From Lachnospiraceae bacterium UBA5899 (GTDB lineage Bacteria > Bacillota > Clostridia > Lachnospirales > Lachnospiraceae), in contig DJEL01000033.1 of NCBI GenBank assembly GCA_002432425.1, forward strand, positions 1 to 20,573: DNA of 20,573 nt, in the 5' to 3' direction. The translations under genes were made by a program, and so were the position numbers. The notes under the pieces were generated by a model. The model was not told where the DNA came from and ran no database searches. It saw only the letters and a program-made list of their open reading frames with translations. Below, piece by piece: positions 13,690-20,573 of the stretch (within the stretch, counting starts at the first letter, position 1; the number at the start of each line of letters is the position of its first letter).

Positions 13690-15615
13690 ATGCCCTCACA
13701 GTTTTTCGGATTGAATATTGCATACAAAGGTCTGTTGGCCTCCAATGCATCACTGAATACTACATACAACAACATTGCGAACGAACAGACGATAGGATAC
13801 AGCCGGCAGCAGGCGGTGCAGCAGGCAAGTCCCGCCATCCGGGTGTTCCAGACCTACGGCTGCGCCGGTTCCGGTGTAGATACGGTTTCCATTGAAAGAA
13901 TTCGGAATGAGTTTTATGACCGCAAGTACTGGAGTGCCAATACCAGCTACGGTGAATACAATATGAAACAGTATTACATGGCACAGATGGAAACTTATTT
14001 TAAGGACGACAGTACGACTATGCCGGGTTTCAAGACCATTTTTGATGAGTTCGCCGTAAAGGGTCTGCAGGCAGTACTTACCAATCCTTCCAGCGCGGAT
14101 ACGAAAACCCAGTTTATCGGCTATGCGGAAAGCCTTACCACCTATTTTAACGGTATGGCAGGTAATCTGGAGACCATGCAGAAGGATGCCAACGACGAAA
14201 TCAAATCCAAGATAGAAGAAATCAATTCCATTTCCAGTGAAATTGCTACCTTAAATAAACAGATTAATGTCATTGAGCTGACGGGCAGCAAGGCAAACGA
14301 GCTTCGTGACAGAAGAACCCTTCTTTTGGATCAGCTTTCGGAAATTGCTTCCATTACAACGGAAGAGTACCCGATTGTGGATGCCAACAACCCGGAAAGA
14401 GAAACAGGAGCAAACCGCTTCATTGTAAGAATTAACGGCGGTCAGGTGCTGGTAGACGGCAATGACAACAGACAGCTTGCCTGTGTGGCAAGAACCTCTT
14501 ATGAAAAGGTAAACCAGACCGATATTGAAGGTCTTTACAATGTATACTGGACGGACGGACAGGAGTTTAACCTGTATGACAGAACTCTGGGCGGAAGCCT
14601 GCAGGGATTGGTGGAAATGCGTGATGGCAACAATACCGAAGGCTTTTCCGGTACGGTGACGGCTACCGGTAAGAAGGATGTAACGGACGATAAAGGTGTT
14701 ACAAAGTCCCACGATACTGTGACCATAGAGGTAACAAAAGCGTACCTGAAGGATTTGAATAAGTGTAATCTTTCCGACAACGGCGGCAAAATCAAGTTAG
14801 GAAATCAGGTGTTTTATTATGATTCCTGGTCCTACACCTGCAGCTATGATGCAAGCGGAGATCCTTCTTATTCCTACACCTTTGTGATTTCCGATGAGAC
14901 CCTGAATGACAGAAATCTGACAAACGACAGAGTGGGCATGACCGCATCGGTGGGGGAAAGCATTGATTATCAGGGCATTCCTTATTACATGCAGCAGATG
15001 AATGAATGGGTTCGCACCTTTTCCCAGAAGTTCAACGACATTCTGAACAGCGGTTACGATGCATACGGCGCAAGCGGCAACAACCTGTTTTCCGCAGACC
15101 ATGCAACGGACGGTGAACAGTATGCATTCGACAGGGCGTTCCGCTATGATTTACAGAAGGACGGCACCATGACGGTGGATATGACGGATGACAGCTATCA
15201 CAGAATGACCGCCAGAAATTTCAACATTCTGAATGCTATGGTGGATGACTGCAATCTGCTTGCCACCAAGAAAAAAGCGTCGGATGGCGTGGAACAGAGC
15301 GACCTTCTGGATGAAATCAAAGACATGGTGAACGATAAGAACAAAATGGGATTTAGGGGCAGCACAGCCGGAGAGTTTTTACAGTGCATACTTTCCGACG
15401 TGGCATTAAATGCCAGCAATGCCAACACGTTCTACAAGAATTATAAAAATATTGCGGGAAGCATTGATACCCAGAGAACTTCCATTTCCGGCGTGGACGG
15501 AGATGAAGAAGCCATCAATCTGGTAAAATACCAGAACGGCTACAATTTAGCTTCCAAGATGGTACAGACACTGACGGAAATTTATGACCGGCTGATTTTA
15601 CAGACAGGCGTATAA
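13690..15615 (+). CDS. flgK: Hook-filament junction protein FlgK, second, divergent copy
   Basis: The 641-residue protein lies 23 bases after the first flgK, with AGGGAGG 7 bases before the ATG. It has the same two ends: NIAYKGLLASNASLNTTYNNIANEQTIGYSRQQ at the N-terminus and EEAINLVKYQNGYNLASKMVQTLTEIYDRLI at the C-terminus. The usual MxxxG start of FlgK is changed (FFGLNIAYKG). The body differs from the first copy and has a longer outer domain with Tyr- and Asp-rich stretches (about 330-430). Two flgK genes in tandem are known from Lachnospiraceae flagellar operons. The two proteins may make separate rings or be used alternately; this is inference. Confidence 0.9.
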   Translation: MPSQFFGLNIAYKGLLASNASLNTTYNNIANEQTIGYSRQQAVQQASPAIRVFQTYGCAGSGVDTVSIERIRNEFYDRKYWSANTSYGEYNMKQYYMAQMETYFKDDSTTMPGFKTIFDEFAVKGLQAVLTNPSSADTKTQFIGYAESLTTYFNGMAGNLETMQKDANDEIKSKIEEINSISSEIATLNKQINVIELTGSKANELRDRRTLLLDQLSEIASITTEEYPIVDANNPERETGANRFIVRINGGQVLVDGNDNRQLACVARTSYEKVNQTDIEGLYNVYWTDGQEFNLYDRTLGGSLQGLVEMRDGNNTEGFSGTVTATGKKDVTDDKGVTKSHDTVTIEVTKAYLKDLNKCNLSDNGGKIKLGNQVFYYDSWSYTCSYDASGDPSYSYTFVISDETLNDRNLTNDRVGMTASVGESIDYQGIPYYMQQMNEWVRTFSQKFNDILNSGYDAYGASGNNLFSADHATDGEQYAFDRAFRYDLQKDGTMTVDMTDDSYHRMTARNFNILNAMVDDCNLLATKKKASDGVEQSDLLDEIKDMVNDKNKMGFRGSTAGEFLQCILSDVALNASNANTFYKNYKNIAGSIDTQRTSISGVDGDEEAINLVKYQNGYNLASKMVQTLTEIYDRLILQTGV

Positions 15616-15687
15616 AAAAGACATATAAGCAAATGCCGGATAAAGAAAGGACGTTACGCCCGCTGATTACGGAAGGACAGGGAAATT

Positions 15688-17280
15688 ATGAGAATTACAA
15701 ACAAAATCATGCAGAACAACAGCCTTAACAATATCAATATGAACAAGGTGCTGGAAGATAAACTAAATACACAGATGTCTACCAAGAAGAAAATCACAAA
15801 GCCTTCCGATGACCCGGTTATTGCCATCCGTGCTTTGCGTCTGCGCGGAAACGTAACGGAAGTGACACAGTATTATAAGAAAAACATTCCCGATGCCAAC
15901 AGCTGGCTGGAAGTAACGGAGGGCGCTTTAAAAAAGACTTCCGATATTATTACCAACATGATTGGACAGGTGACAAAGGGTGCAAACGGCGACCAGCCTT
16001 CCGATGTGCGGAAGATTATCTTAGAGCAGCTCAAAGCATTGCGAAACGAAGTATATTCCACAGCGGATGTGGACTATGCCGGCAGGTATGTGTTCGCCGG
16101 ATACCGGACCGATACTTCCATCCGTTTTATTGCGGCAGAAAAGAAAGAATACACCATTACCGAACAGCTGGACACCTCTGCCATGGATGATGTGACCTAT
16201 ATCAAGACCACAGCAACCAATGCAGCCGGCGACACGGTGGACATCAACGACATCAATTCCACAAACTACAATACCATTGATGTTTCGGAAAATGATATTA
16301 CATCTTCCACTGTACACAGAATTCGTTTATCCTATGACAACCTGAGTGACGACATGGTGCCGACCCTTACCAGAGTAACCGGCAAAGATGCGGACGGCAA
16401 CATTACCACCGAGGAGATTGTACCGGCAGCCAATGTGGAAACCGTATCGTACCATGCGTCTCCTTCCGCCTATGAACTGGTGGCACAGAATCCGGATAAG
16501 GTTTATTTCATTCCCGAAACCGGTGAAATGCTTCTGGGAGAAAATGTTTACCAGACCATGTCGGCTTATAAGGACGATGCTACAACGGCAACCGTGAATG
16601 AAGGAGAAATCCGCATCACGTACCAGAAGAACGACTGGCTGAAAGGGGATTTGCGTCCCGAACATTATTTTGCCTGCACATCCACAGATGACAACGGTGT
16701 GACAACCGATTACAATCAGGAGTACCTTGACGGCTCCGATGTGGAAAAACAGGTGATTGAATATGATGTAGGCTTTAATCAGACCATTCGTGTCAACACC
16801 ACGGCGGACGAGGTATTCAAGCCCGGCATCGGCAGGGAAACCGATGATCTGATCCGTGCACTCGAAGATGTGCAGAGTCTGGAAAAGGTAGTAGGCAATT
16901 TAGATTCCATGGTGAAAAACGAAACGGACGAAACAAAGAAAGCAACGCTTCAGAAACGTCTGGATGCGGCAAACAAAGCGCTCACCTTATCCAAGGACAA
17001 GATGCAGAAAATGTTTGAAAGCGGTCTGACCGCCATGCAGGGATATCTGGATGCCAACAACCTGGCAATTACCCAGTGCGGTACCAGAGGCTCCAAGCTG
17101 GAGCTGATTGAAAACCGTATGAAGGACCAGAAGACGACCTTTGAAACCCTGCAGTCTGAAAACGAGGATATCGATATTGAAGAAGCAACCATTCAGATGA
17201 AGGGAGCACAGCTCACTTATACGGCATCCCTTATGGCAGCCAGCAAAATTTTGCAGACCAACCTGCTGTCATATCTGTAA
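15688..17280 (+). CDS. flgL: Hook-filament junction protein FlgL, enlarged
   Basis: At 530 residues this is far longer than the usual FlgL of about 300. The N-terminal flagellin-like part is clear (MRITNKIMQNNSLNNINMNK, SDDPVIAIRALRLR, NSWLEVTEGALKKTSDI, YAGRYVFAGYRTDT; about 1-150). The C-terminal helix is also clear (ENRMKDQKTTFETLQSENEDIDIEEATIQMKGAQLTYTASLMAASKILQTNLLSYL; about 475-530). The extra length is a middle region (about 150-365) rich in Asp, Thr and Tyr, probably a surface-exposed domain. A helical segment (about 385-470) follows. FlgL forms the ring that contacts flagellin. GGAAGGACAGGG provides the ribosome binding site. Confidence 0.9.
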   Translation: MRITNKIMQNNSLNNINMNKVLEDKLNTQMSTKKKITKPSDDPVIAIRALRLRGNVTEVTQYYKKNIPDANSWLEVTEGALKKTSDIITNMIGQVTKGANGDQPSDVRKIILEQLKALRNEVYSTADVDYAGRYVFAGYRTDTSIRFIAAEKKEYTITEQLDTSAMDDVTYIKTTATNAAGDTVDINDINSTNYNTIDVSENDITSSTVHRIRLSYDNLSDDMVPTLTRVTGKDADGNITTEEIVPAANVETVSYHASPSAYELVAQNPDKVYFIPETGEMLLGENVYQTMSAYKDDATTATVNEGEIRITYQKNDWLKGDLRPEHYFACTSTDDNGVTTDYNQEYLDGSDVEKQVIEYDVGFNQTIRVNTTADEVFKPGIGRETDDLIRALEDVQSLEKVVGNLDSMVKNETDETKKATLQKRLDAANKALTLSKDKMQKMFESGLTAMQGYLDANNLAITQCGTRGSKLELIENRMKDQKTTFETLQSENEDIDIEEATIQMKGAQLTYTASLMAASKILQTNLLSYL

Positions 17281-17300
17281 GGAAAGAAAGGATGGAGAGT

Positions 17301-17759
17301 ATGAGAGTAAACACAAGAATCTTTGGGGAAGTTGATATTGAAGAAGAAAAGCTGATTACATTTCCGGACGGTATTATCGGATTTCCGGATTTACAGAAAT
17401 TTGCTTTGATTTATGATGAAGAAAAAGGGGTGCATGCCGGTATCCGCTGGCTGCAGTCCATGGAAGAGCCGGGCTTTGCCCTGCCGGTTATGGACCCGCT
17501 TACCGTTTCCGCCGATTACAACCCGGAAGTGGAAGACGCCCTGCTCAGTGAACTGGGAGAAATCAAGGACGAAGACCTTCTGGTGCTGGTCACCGTTACC
17601 GTACCTTCCGATATTAAGAAGATGAGCGTCAACCTGCGCGGACCTATTATCATTAACACCCGTACCCGCAAGGCATGCCAGGTCATCGTGGAAGGTGACA
17701 CCTATGCTGTCAAGTATCCGATTTACGATATCTTACAGGCAGGAAAGGAAGGTAAATAA
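17301..17759 (+). CDS. fliW: Flagellar assembly factor FliW
   Basis: The predicted product has 152 residues. ATG 17301 has AAGGA 8 bases upstream and starts the typical MRVNTRIFGEVDI; an ATG at 17292 would touch the ribosome binding site. Conserved family features are LITFPDGIIGFPDLQKFALI, the ALPVMDP segment, LLVLVTVTVP and NLRGPIIINTRTRKACQVI. FliW binds either flagellin or CsrA. When flagellin is exported, free FliW captures CsrA and lets flagellin be translated. It lies 1 base before csrA, the usual tight coupling of the two. Confidence 0.95.
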   Translation: MRVNTRIFGEVDIEEEKLITFPDGIIGFPDLQKFALIYDEEKGVHAGIRWLQSMEEPGFALPVMDPLTVSADYNPEVEDALLSELGEIKDEDLLVLVTVTVPSDIKKMSVNLRGPIIINTRTRKACQVIVEGDTYAVKYPIYDILQAGKEGK

Positions 17760-17760
17760 T

Positions 17761-17979
17761 ATGTTAGCCTTATCCCGCAGGAAAAACGAAGCCATTGTTA
17801 TCGACAACAATATTGAAATTACCATTCTGGAAGTGAAGGGCGACCAGGTAAAAATCGGCATCAATGCGCCGAAGGAAGTGCCTGTTTACCGTAAAGAGGT
17901 TTATATGCAGATTCAGGAGTCCAACAAGGAAGCCGTGAACCCGGAAGGTCTGGAAGCACTGAAAAATCTGATGAAATAA
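17761..17979 (+). CDS. csrA: Translational regulator CsrA
   Basis: The 72-residue protein is a normal CsrA: MLALSRRKNEAIVI, then ITILEVKGDQVKIGINAPKEVPVYRKEVY. Leu4 and Arg44, which contact RNA in characterised CsrA proteins, are present. The start is set by AAGGAAGG 8 bases before ATG 17761. CsrA is a homodimer that binds GGA-containing hairpins over ribosome binding sites; in flagellated Firmicutes its main target is flagellin mRNA, antagonised by FliW from the gene just upstream. It is the last gene in the flagellar operon. The C-terminal extension (NPEGLEALKNLMK) is the part used for FliW binding in Bacillus. Confidence 0.96.
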   Translation: MLALSRRKNEAIVIDNNIEITILEVKGDQVKIGINAPKEVPVYRKEVYMQIQESNKEAVNPEGLEALKNLMK

Positions 17980-18010
17980 GACGGATTATGTAGGCTGTAT
18001 AAAAACGAGA

Positions 18011-18043
18011 GGCGCAGGAAATTTCCTGCGTCTTTTGTATTTT
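18011..18043 (+). terminator. Terminator of the flagellar operon
   Basis: GGCGCAGGA (18011-18019) pairs with TCCTGCGTC (18024-18032) around AATT, with one G-T pair, and TTTTGTATTTT follows. The core CGCAGGAAATTTCCTGCG (18013-18030) is a perfect palindrome. It begins 31 bases after the csrA stop and also separates the operon from the convergent pdxT remnant. Confidence 0.88.
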
Positions 18044-18051
18044 AATACCAT

Positions 18052-18405
18052 CTACCTACATAAGGAAAGGAAGTGCTCGTGGATGAGCGTGTCCCCGGTA
18101 AGCTCCGGGTGGAAGGCAAGCCCAAGCTGTCTGCCGTAGGCGTTCCGCTTCACGGTGACAGGCAGGGTGCGCAGGTGCCTAAAACGGGAAGCCCCGCCAG
18201 GATTTTTTCCCGAAGCAAAGCAAACATATCCAGTTCCTTAAGGAGCTTACTCCGGACGATGCTTTCACCGCCCGGAAGGATGATGCCGTCGATACCGGCA
18301 AGGTCGTCCTTCTGCCGGATTTCCACCACATCGGCTTCCAGCTTTTCCATCATATGTTCATGTTCGATAAAGGCTCCCCTATACTGCCAAAACACCAATT
18401 CTCAT
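18052..18405 (-). pseudogene. pdxT: pdxT remnant (glutaminase subunit of PLP synthase), nonsense codon, frameshift and two internal deletions
   Basis: PdxT releases ammonia from glutamine for PdxS; the normal length is about 190 residues. The true start is ATG 18403-18405 (MRIGVLAV), then codon 9, normally Gln, reads TAG (18379-18381), and a G run next to it has four instead of three Gs, giving a frameshift. Reading then continues as GAFIEHEHMMEKLEADVVEI and IDGIILPGGESI down to the nucleophile region GTCA. There it is joined directly to LPVTVKRNAYGRQLG in another frame (junction about 18165-18172), losing about 20 residues. This is joined to LAFHPELTGDTLIHEHFL (junction about 18118-18126), losing roughly 50 more. 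The stop is at 18052-18054. No functional product is possible. Confidence 0.9.
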
Positions 18406-18461
18406 AACTACTGCATTTATCCTCGCTTTTTTTCGTATTTCACACATTCGGGAGACTCGGA

Positions 18462-19035
18462 TTACTTGCCGCGTTCCTTCATAATCAACTGAATTTCATT
18501 GGCATTGATGCCCACCATGGCTTCGCCCAAATCCTCGGACAGTTTTGCAATCAGCTCGGCATCACGGAAGCCGGTGACAGCCTGCACAATAGCGGCGGCA
18601 CGTTTTGCCGGGTCGCCGGATTTGAAGATACCGGAACCGACAAAGACACCTTCGGCGCCAAGCTGCATCATCAGAGCGGCATCGGCAGGAGTTGCCACAC
18701 CGCCGGCTGCTTTCCATCGCCCAAATCTCTGGCACCGCATACGAAGGGCACCTTAAAAGCGGTTTTGTCAATGTGGTAAACATCGTCCGCAGGGGAAGCA
18801 CATCGGACTCGTCAATATAATCGATTTCAATAGCCTGTAAAATCTGCGCTTCCACAAAATGGCCGATACGGCATTTTGCCATAATGGGAATTCTCTCCAA
18901 TGCCATAACGGCGCAGGTGCCTGCCGCTTCGGCAATTCTTGCCTGTTCCGGCGTGGTAACGTCCATGATAACGCCGCCCTTTAACATCTGGGCAAGCCCT
19001 TTATTGAGTTCATACTGTGTATTGGTATTTTCCAT
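18462..19035 (-). pseudogene. pdxS: pdxS remnant (PLP synthase subunit), two internal deletions and a frameshift
   Basis: PdxS makes pyridoxal 5'-phosphate from ribose 5-phosphate, glyceraldehyde 3-phosphate and ammonia; its normal length is about 290 residues. The start (AAGGAGGCAAAC before ATG 19035) and N-terminus (ELNKGLAQMLKGGVIMDVTTPEQARIAEAAGTCAVMALERIP) are intact. ERIP is joined in frame to IMAKCRIGHFVEAQIL, removing about 28 residues. After DESDVL one base is missing in a T/C run (near 18795), shifting the frame; the shifted frame still spells PADDVYHIDKTAFKVPFVCGARDLG. A third lesion (near 18710-18722) drops about 100 residues, including the second catalytic Lys region RTKGEPGTG. 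The C-terminus from AAGGVATPADAALMMQ to the end is then intact in a further frame. The gene is dead. Confidence 0.93.
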
Positions 19036-19055
19036 GTTTGCCTCCTTGTTTTCAC

Positions 19056-19084
19056 TTGCAAATTGCTTTTGTTTATCATATAAT
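19056..19084 (+). promoter_or_regulatory. Promoter of pdxR
   Basis: TTGCAA (19056-19061) and a perfect TATAAT (19079-19084) are 17 bases apart on the plus strand. The expected start point falls in the first PdxR-type half-site (19085-19093), which would suit autorepression. Confidence 0.65.
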
Positions 19085-19138
19085 CAATCTGGTCACAAAA
19101 AAATAATCAAATTACAACTTTTTTACAATACCAGATTG
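19085..19138. promoter_or_regulatory. PdxR operator candidate: inverted CAATCTGGT boxes in the pdxS-pdxR intergenic region
   Basis: CAATCTGGT (19085-19093) and ACCAGATTG (19130-19138) form a perfect 9-bp inverted repeat with centres 45 bases apart. The first box overlaps the pdxR transcription start. The second lies directly upstream of a minus-strand promoter candidate for pdxS (TTGTAA at 19123-19128 and TATTTT at 19100-19105, 17 bases apart), the position of an activator site. This fits the known PdxR behaviour of activating pdxST and repressing itself. Confidence 0.65.
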
Positions 19139-19149
19139 TAGGAGAGACC

Positions 19150-20547
19150 ATGCTGACATACAATTTCGATAATGTGAAAATTCCGTTGTACGAATACATT
19201 TACAACTGTATAAAAAACGATATTTTAGCAAGAAAATTAAAGGCGGGGCAGAAGCTTCCCTCCAAGAGAACCTTTGCGGAAAATAATGGGATCAGTACTA
19301 TAACGGTTCAGAATGCATATGACCAGTTAATCAGCGAGGGCTATATTGATACCGTGCCGAGGAAGGGCTACTACGTGGCAAATCTGTACGGACTGCCTGC
19401 GGTCAATAGGGAAACCAATATTTCCCTGAATATAAGGCTGCCGAAGGAGAAGCGGACGGACCTTATCGATTTATCGGATAACCGCATGAACACGGACAAC
19501 TTTCCTTTTTCCATCTGGGCAAAGCTTTCCCGCAGCATTCTTTCCGGCAAAAGCAAGGAGCTTATGGAGATTTCTCCCACAAACGGAAAAAAGGAGCTCA
19601 GGGAGGCGATTGCCGGGCATTTAAAATCCTTCCGCGGCATGCTGGTTGACCCGAACCAGATTGTGGTGGGCGCCGGTACGGAATATTTATACAGTCTGCT
19701 TATCCAGCTTTTAGGTAATGACAAAACGTACTGTCTGGAAAACCCGGGCTATACCAAAATCGCCAAGGTCTACACCAAGCATCAGGTGACCTGCCGGTAT
19801 GTGGATTTGGATGACAGCGGCATTACCTTAAAGGGGTTAAAAAAAGCGCAGGCGGATGTGGTGCACATCAGCCCGAACCACCATTTTCCAACCGGAATTA
19901 CCATGCCGGTAAAAAGAAGATATGAGGTGCTTTCCTGGGCGAGCGAAAAGGACGGCAGGTACATCATCGAGGACGATTACGACAGCGAATTCCGGATAAG
20001 CGGCAAGCCCATTCCCACGCTGTTCAGCATCGATGAAAGTGAAAAGGTCATTTATATGAACACCTTTTCCAAATCCCTGACGCCCACCATCCGAATCAGT
20101 TACATGGTGCTGCCGGTGCATCTTGCCAACCTTTTTTATGAGAGTCTGTCGTTTTATGCCTGCACGGTGTCCAATTTTGAACAGTTCATTCTGGCGGATT
20201 TTATTAAGAACGGGTACTTTGAAAAGCATATCAACCGGATGAGACTTTTTTATGCCCGCAAACGCAGGGCGCTGATTGATGCCGTAAAAAACAGCCGGTT
20301 AAAGGATATCAGTGAAATTATGGAAAGTGATTCGGGGCTTCATTTTCTGTTAAAGATAGACACGAAAAAAACGGATGCGGATTTTTCGGCGCAGCTTCGG
20401 GACAAAGGAATTCATGTGGAATTTCTGTCGGAGTTCTACCACGATAAGAGTAACCGCGCACATCTCATGATTATCAATTACTCCAATTTTGATGTGCAGA
20501 CCATGGGGGACATTTTCGATAAAATCGCGGAAATAGCAAAAAAATAG
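19150..20547 (+). CDS. pdxR: MocR/GntR-family regulator PdxR
   Basis: The 465-residue protein has an N-terminal GntR winged helix-turn-helix (about 10-76: PLYEYIYNCIKNDILARKLK, KLPSKRTFAENNGISTITVQNAYDQLISEGYI). A linker leads to a fold-type I aminotransferase-like domain (about 105-465). In the latter, SPNHHFPTG (241-249), EDDYDSEFR (from 274) and the PLP Schiff-base lysine Lys308 in NTFSKSLTPTIRISYMV are all conserved. PdxR uses this domain as a sensor for pyridoxal 5'-phosphate and controls pdxST. It is divergent from pdxS, with AGGAG 5 bases before the ATG. The reading frame is full length and undamaged although the neighbouring pdxST are broken. Confidence 0.92.
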   Translation: MLTYNFDNVKIPLYEYIYNCIKNDILARKLKAGQKLPSKRTFAENNGISTITVQNAYDQLISEGYIDTVPRKGYYVANLYGLPAVNRETNISLNIRLPKEKRTDLIDLSDNRMNTDNFPFSIWAKLSRSILSGKSKELMEISPTNGKKELREAIAGHLKSFRGMLVDPNQIVVGAGTEYLYSLLIQLLGNDKTYCLENPGYTKIAKVYTKHQVTCRYVDLDDSGITLKGLKKAQADVVHISPNHHFPTGITMPVKRRYEVLSWASEKDGRYIIEDDYDSEFRISGKPIPTLFSIDESEKVIYMNTFSKSLTPTIRISYMVLPVHLANLFYESLSFYACTVSNFEQFILADFIKNGYFEKHINRMRLFYARKRRALIDAVKNSRLKDISEIMESDSGLHFLLKIDTKKTDADFSAQLRDKGIHVEFLSEFYHDKSNRAHLMIINYSNFDVQTMGDIFDKIAEIAKK

Positions 20548-20552
20548 CTTAA

Positions 20553-20573
20553 GGGGCTGTCGCACTAATGTGC
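20553..20573. other. Possible insertion-sequence end at the window edge
   Basis: The final bases GGGGCTGTCGCACTAATGTGC begin six bases after the pdxR stop codon. GGGGCTGTCGCA resembles the terminal inverted repeat starts of some Clostridial insertion sequences (IS1182-like), and GCAC-TAAT-GTGC forms a short hairpin. A terminator of pdxR is the alternative. Too little sequence to decide. Confidence 0.25.

Noticed and set aside
18073..18756. Plus-strand frames across the pdxT/pdxS region
   Set aside because: The conserved protein fragments are all on the minus strand and match PdxT/PdxS; the plus-strand frames are open only by chance in decayed sequence.
18562..19035. A novel 157-residue protein starting with a PdxS N-terminus
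   Set aside because: After DESDVL the translation leaves the family because of a one-base deletion; the other frame continues the PdxS sequence, so the tail is a frameshift product, not a new domain.

Overview
The window reads as the chromosome of a motile low-to-mid GC Firmicute, most likely a member of the Lachnospiraceae (Roseburia / Agathobacter / Butyrivibrio-like). The main grounds are the gene order flgM-flgN-flgK-flgK-flgL-fliW-csrA behind a sigma-D (sigma-28) type promoter, AGGAGG-type ribosome binding sites throughout, and several small Clostridia-type families (DUF4367 anti-sigma factor, DUF6110-like protein beside an HMA_2-type P-type ATPase, DUF1003, DUF202). The taxonomic call is an inference from gene content, not from a database match.

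Layout. 1-56 is the 3' part of a tRNA-Gly(GCC), followed by terminator-like hairpins. 205-454 holds a non-coding array of five evenly spaced hairpins, all with the same 7-bp stem, just upstream of a membrane-anchored trypsin-like protease. 1.4-3.6 kb carries ybaK, a serine acetyltransferase gene (cysE), a small coiled-coil protein and a convergent DUF202 membrane protein. 3.7-6.6 kb is a regulatory and secretion block: an XRE regulator, an ECF-like sigma factor overlapping its DUF4367 anti-sigma gene, then a small secreted protein and a KTSC-domain protein. 6.8-11.0 kb is membrane and transport: an EamA transporter made of two near-identical halves, a DUF1003 protein, a DUF6110-like protein and a P1B-like ATPase whose CPx motif is replaced by Ser-Cys-Ala. 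11.0-18.0 kb is the late flagellar operon: anti-sigma factor FlgM, chaperone FlgN, two different hook-filament junction proteins FlgK, an enlarged FlgL, and the FliW/CsrA flagellin homeostasis pair, closed by a strong terminator. 18.0-20.5 kb is a vitamin B6 locus in which pdxS and pdxT are both broken by several deletions, frameshifts and a nonsense codon, while the divergent regulator pdxR and its operator-like inverted repeat look intact. The last 20 bases may be the edge of an insertion sequence.

How the parts work together. In the flagellar operon FlgM would hold sigma-D until it is exported, FlgN would chaperone FlgK/FlgL, and FliW would release or block CsrA according to flagellin level. 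In the B6 locus PdxR would normally activate pdxST, but the local targets are dead, so the strain is predicted to depend on B6 uptake or salvage unless another pdxST copy exists.

The signals I consider least explained by known features are the five-hairpin array (205-454), the two interlocked inverted repeats in the KTSC 3' region (6587-6652), the perfect -35 box held between 12-bp arms before cysE (2064-2105), and the decayed pdxST next to an intact pdxR.
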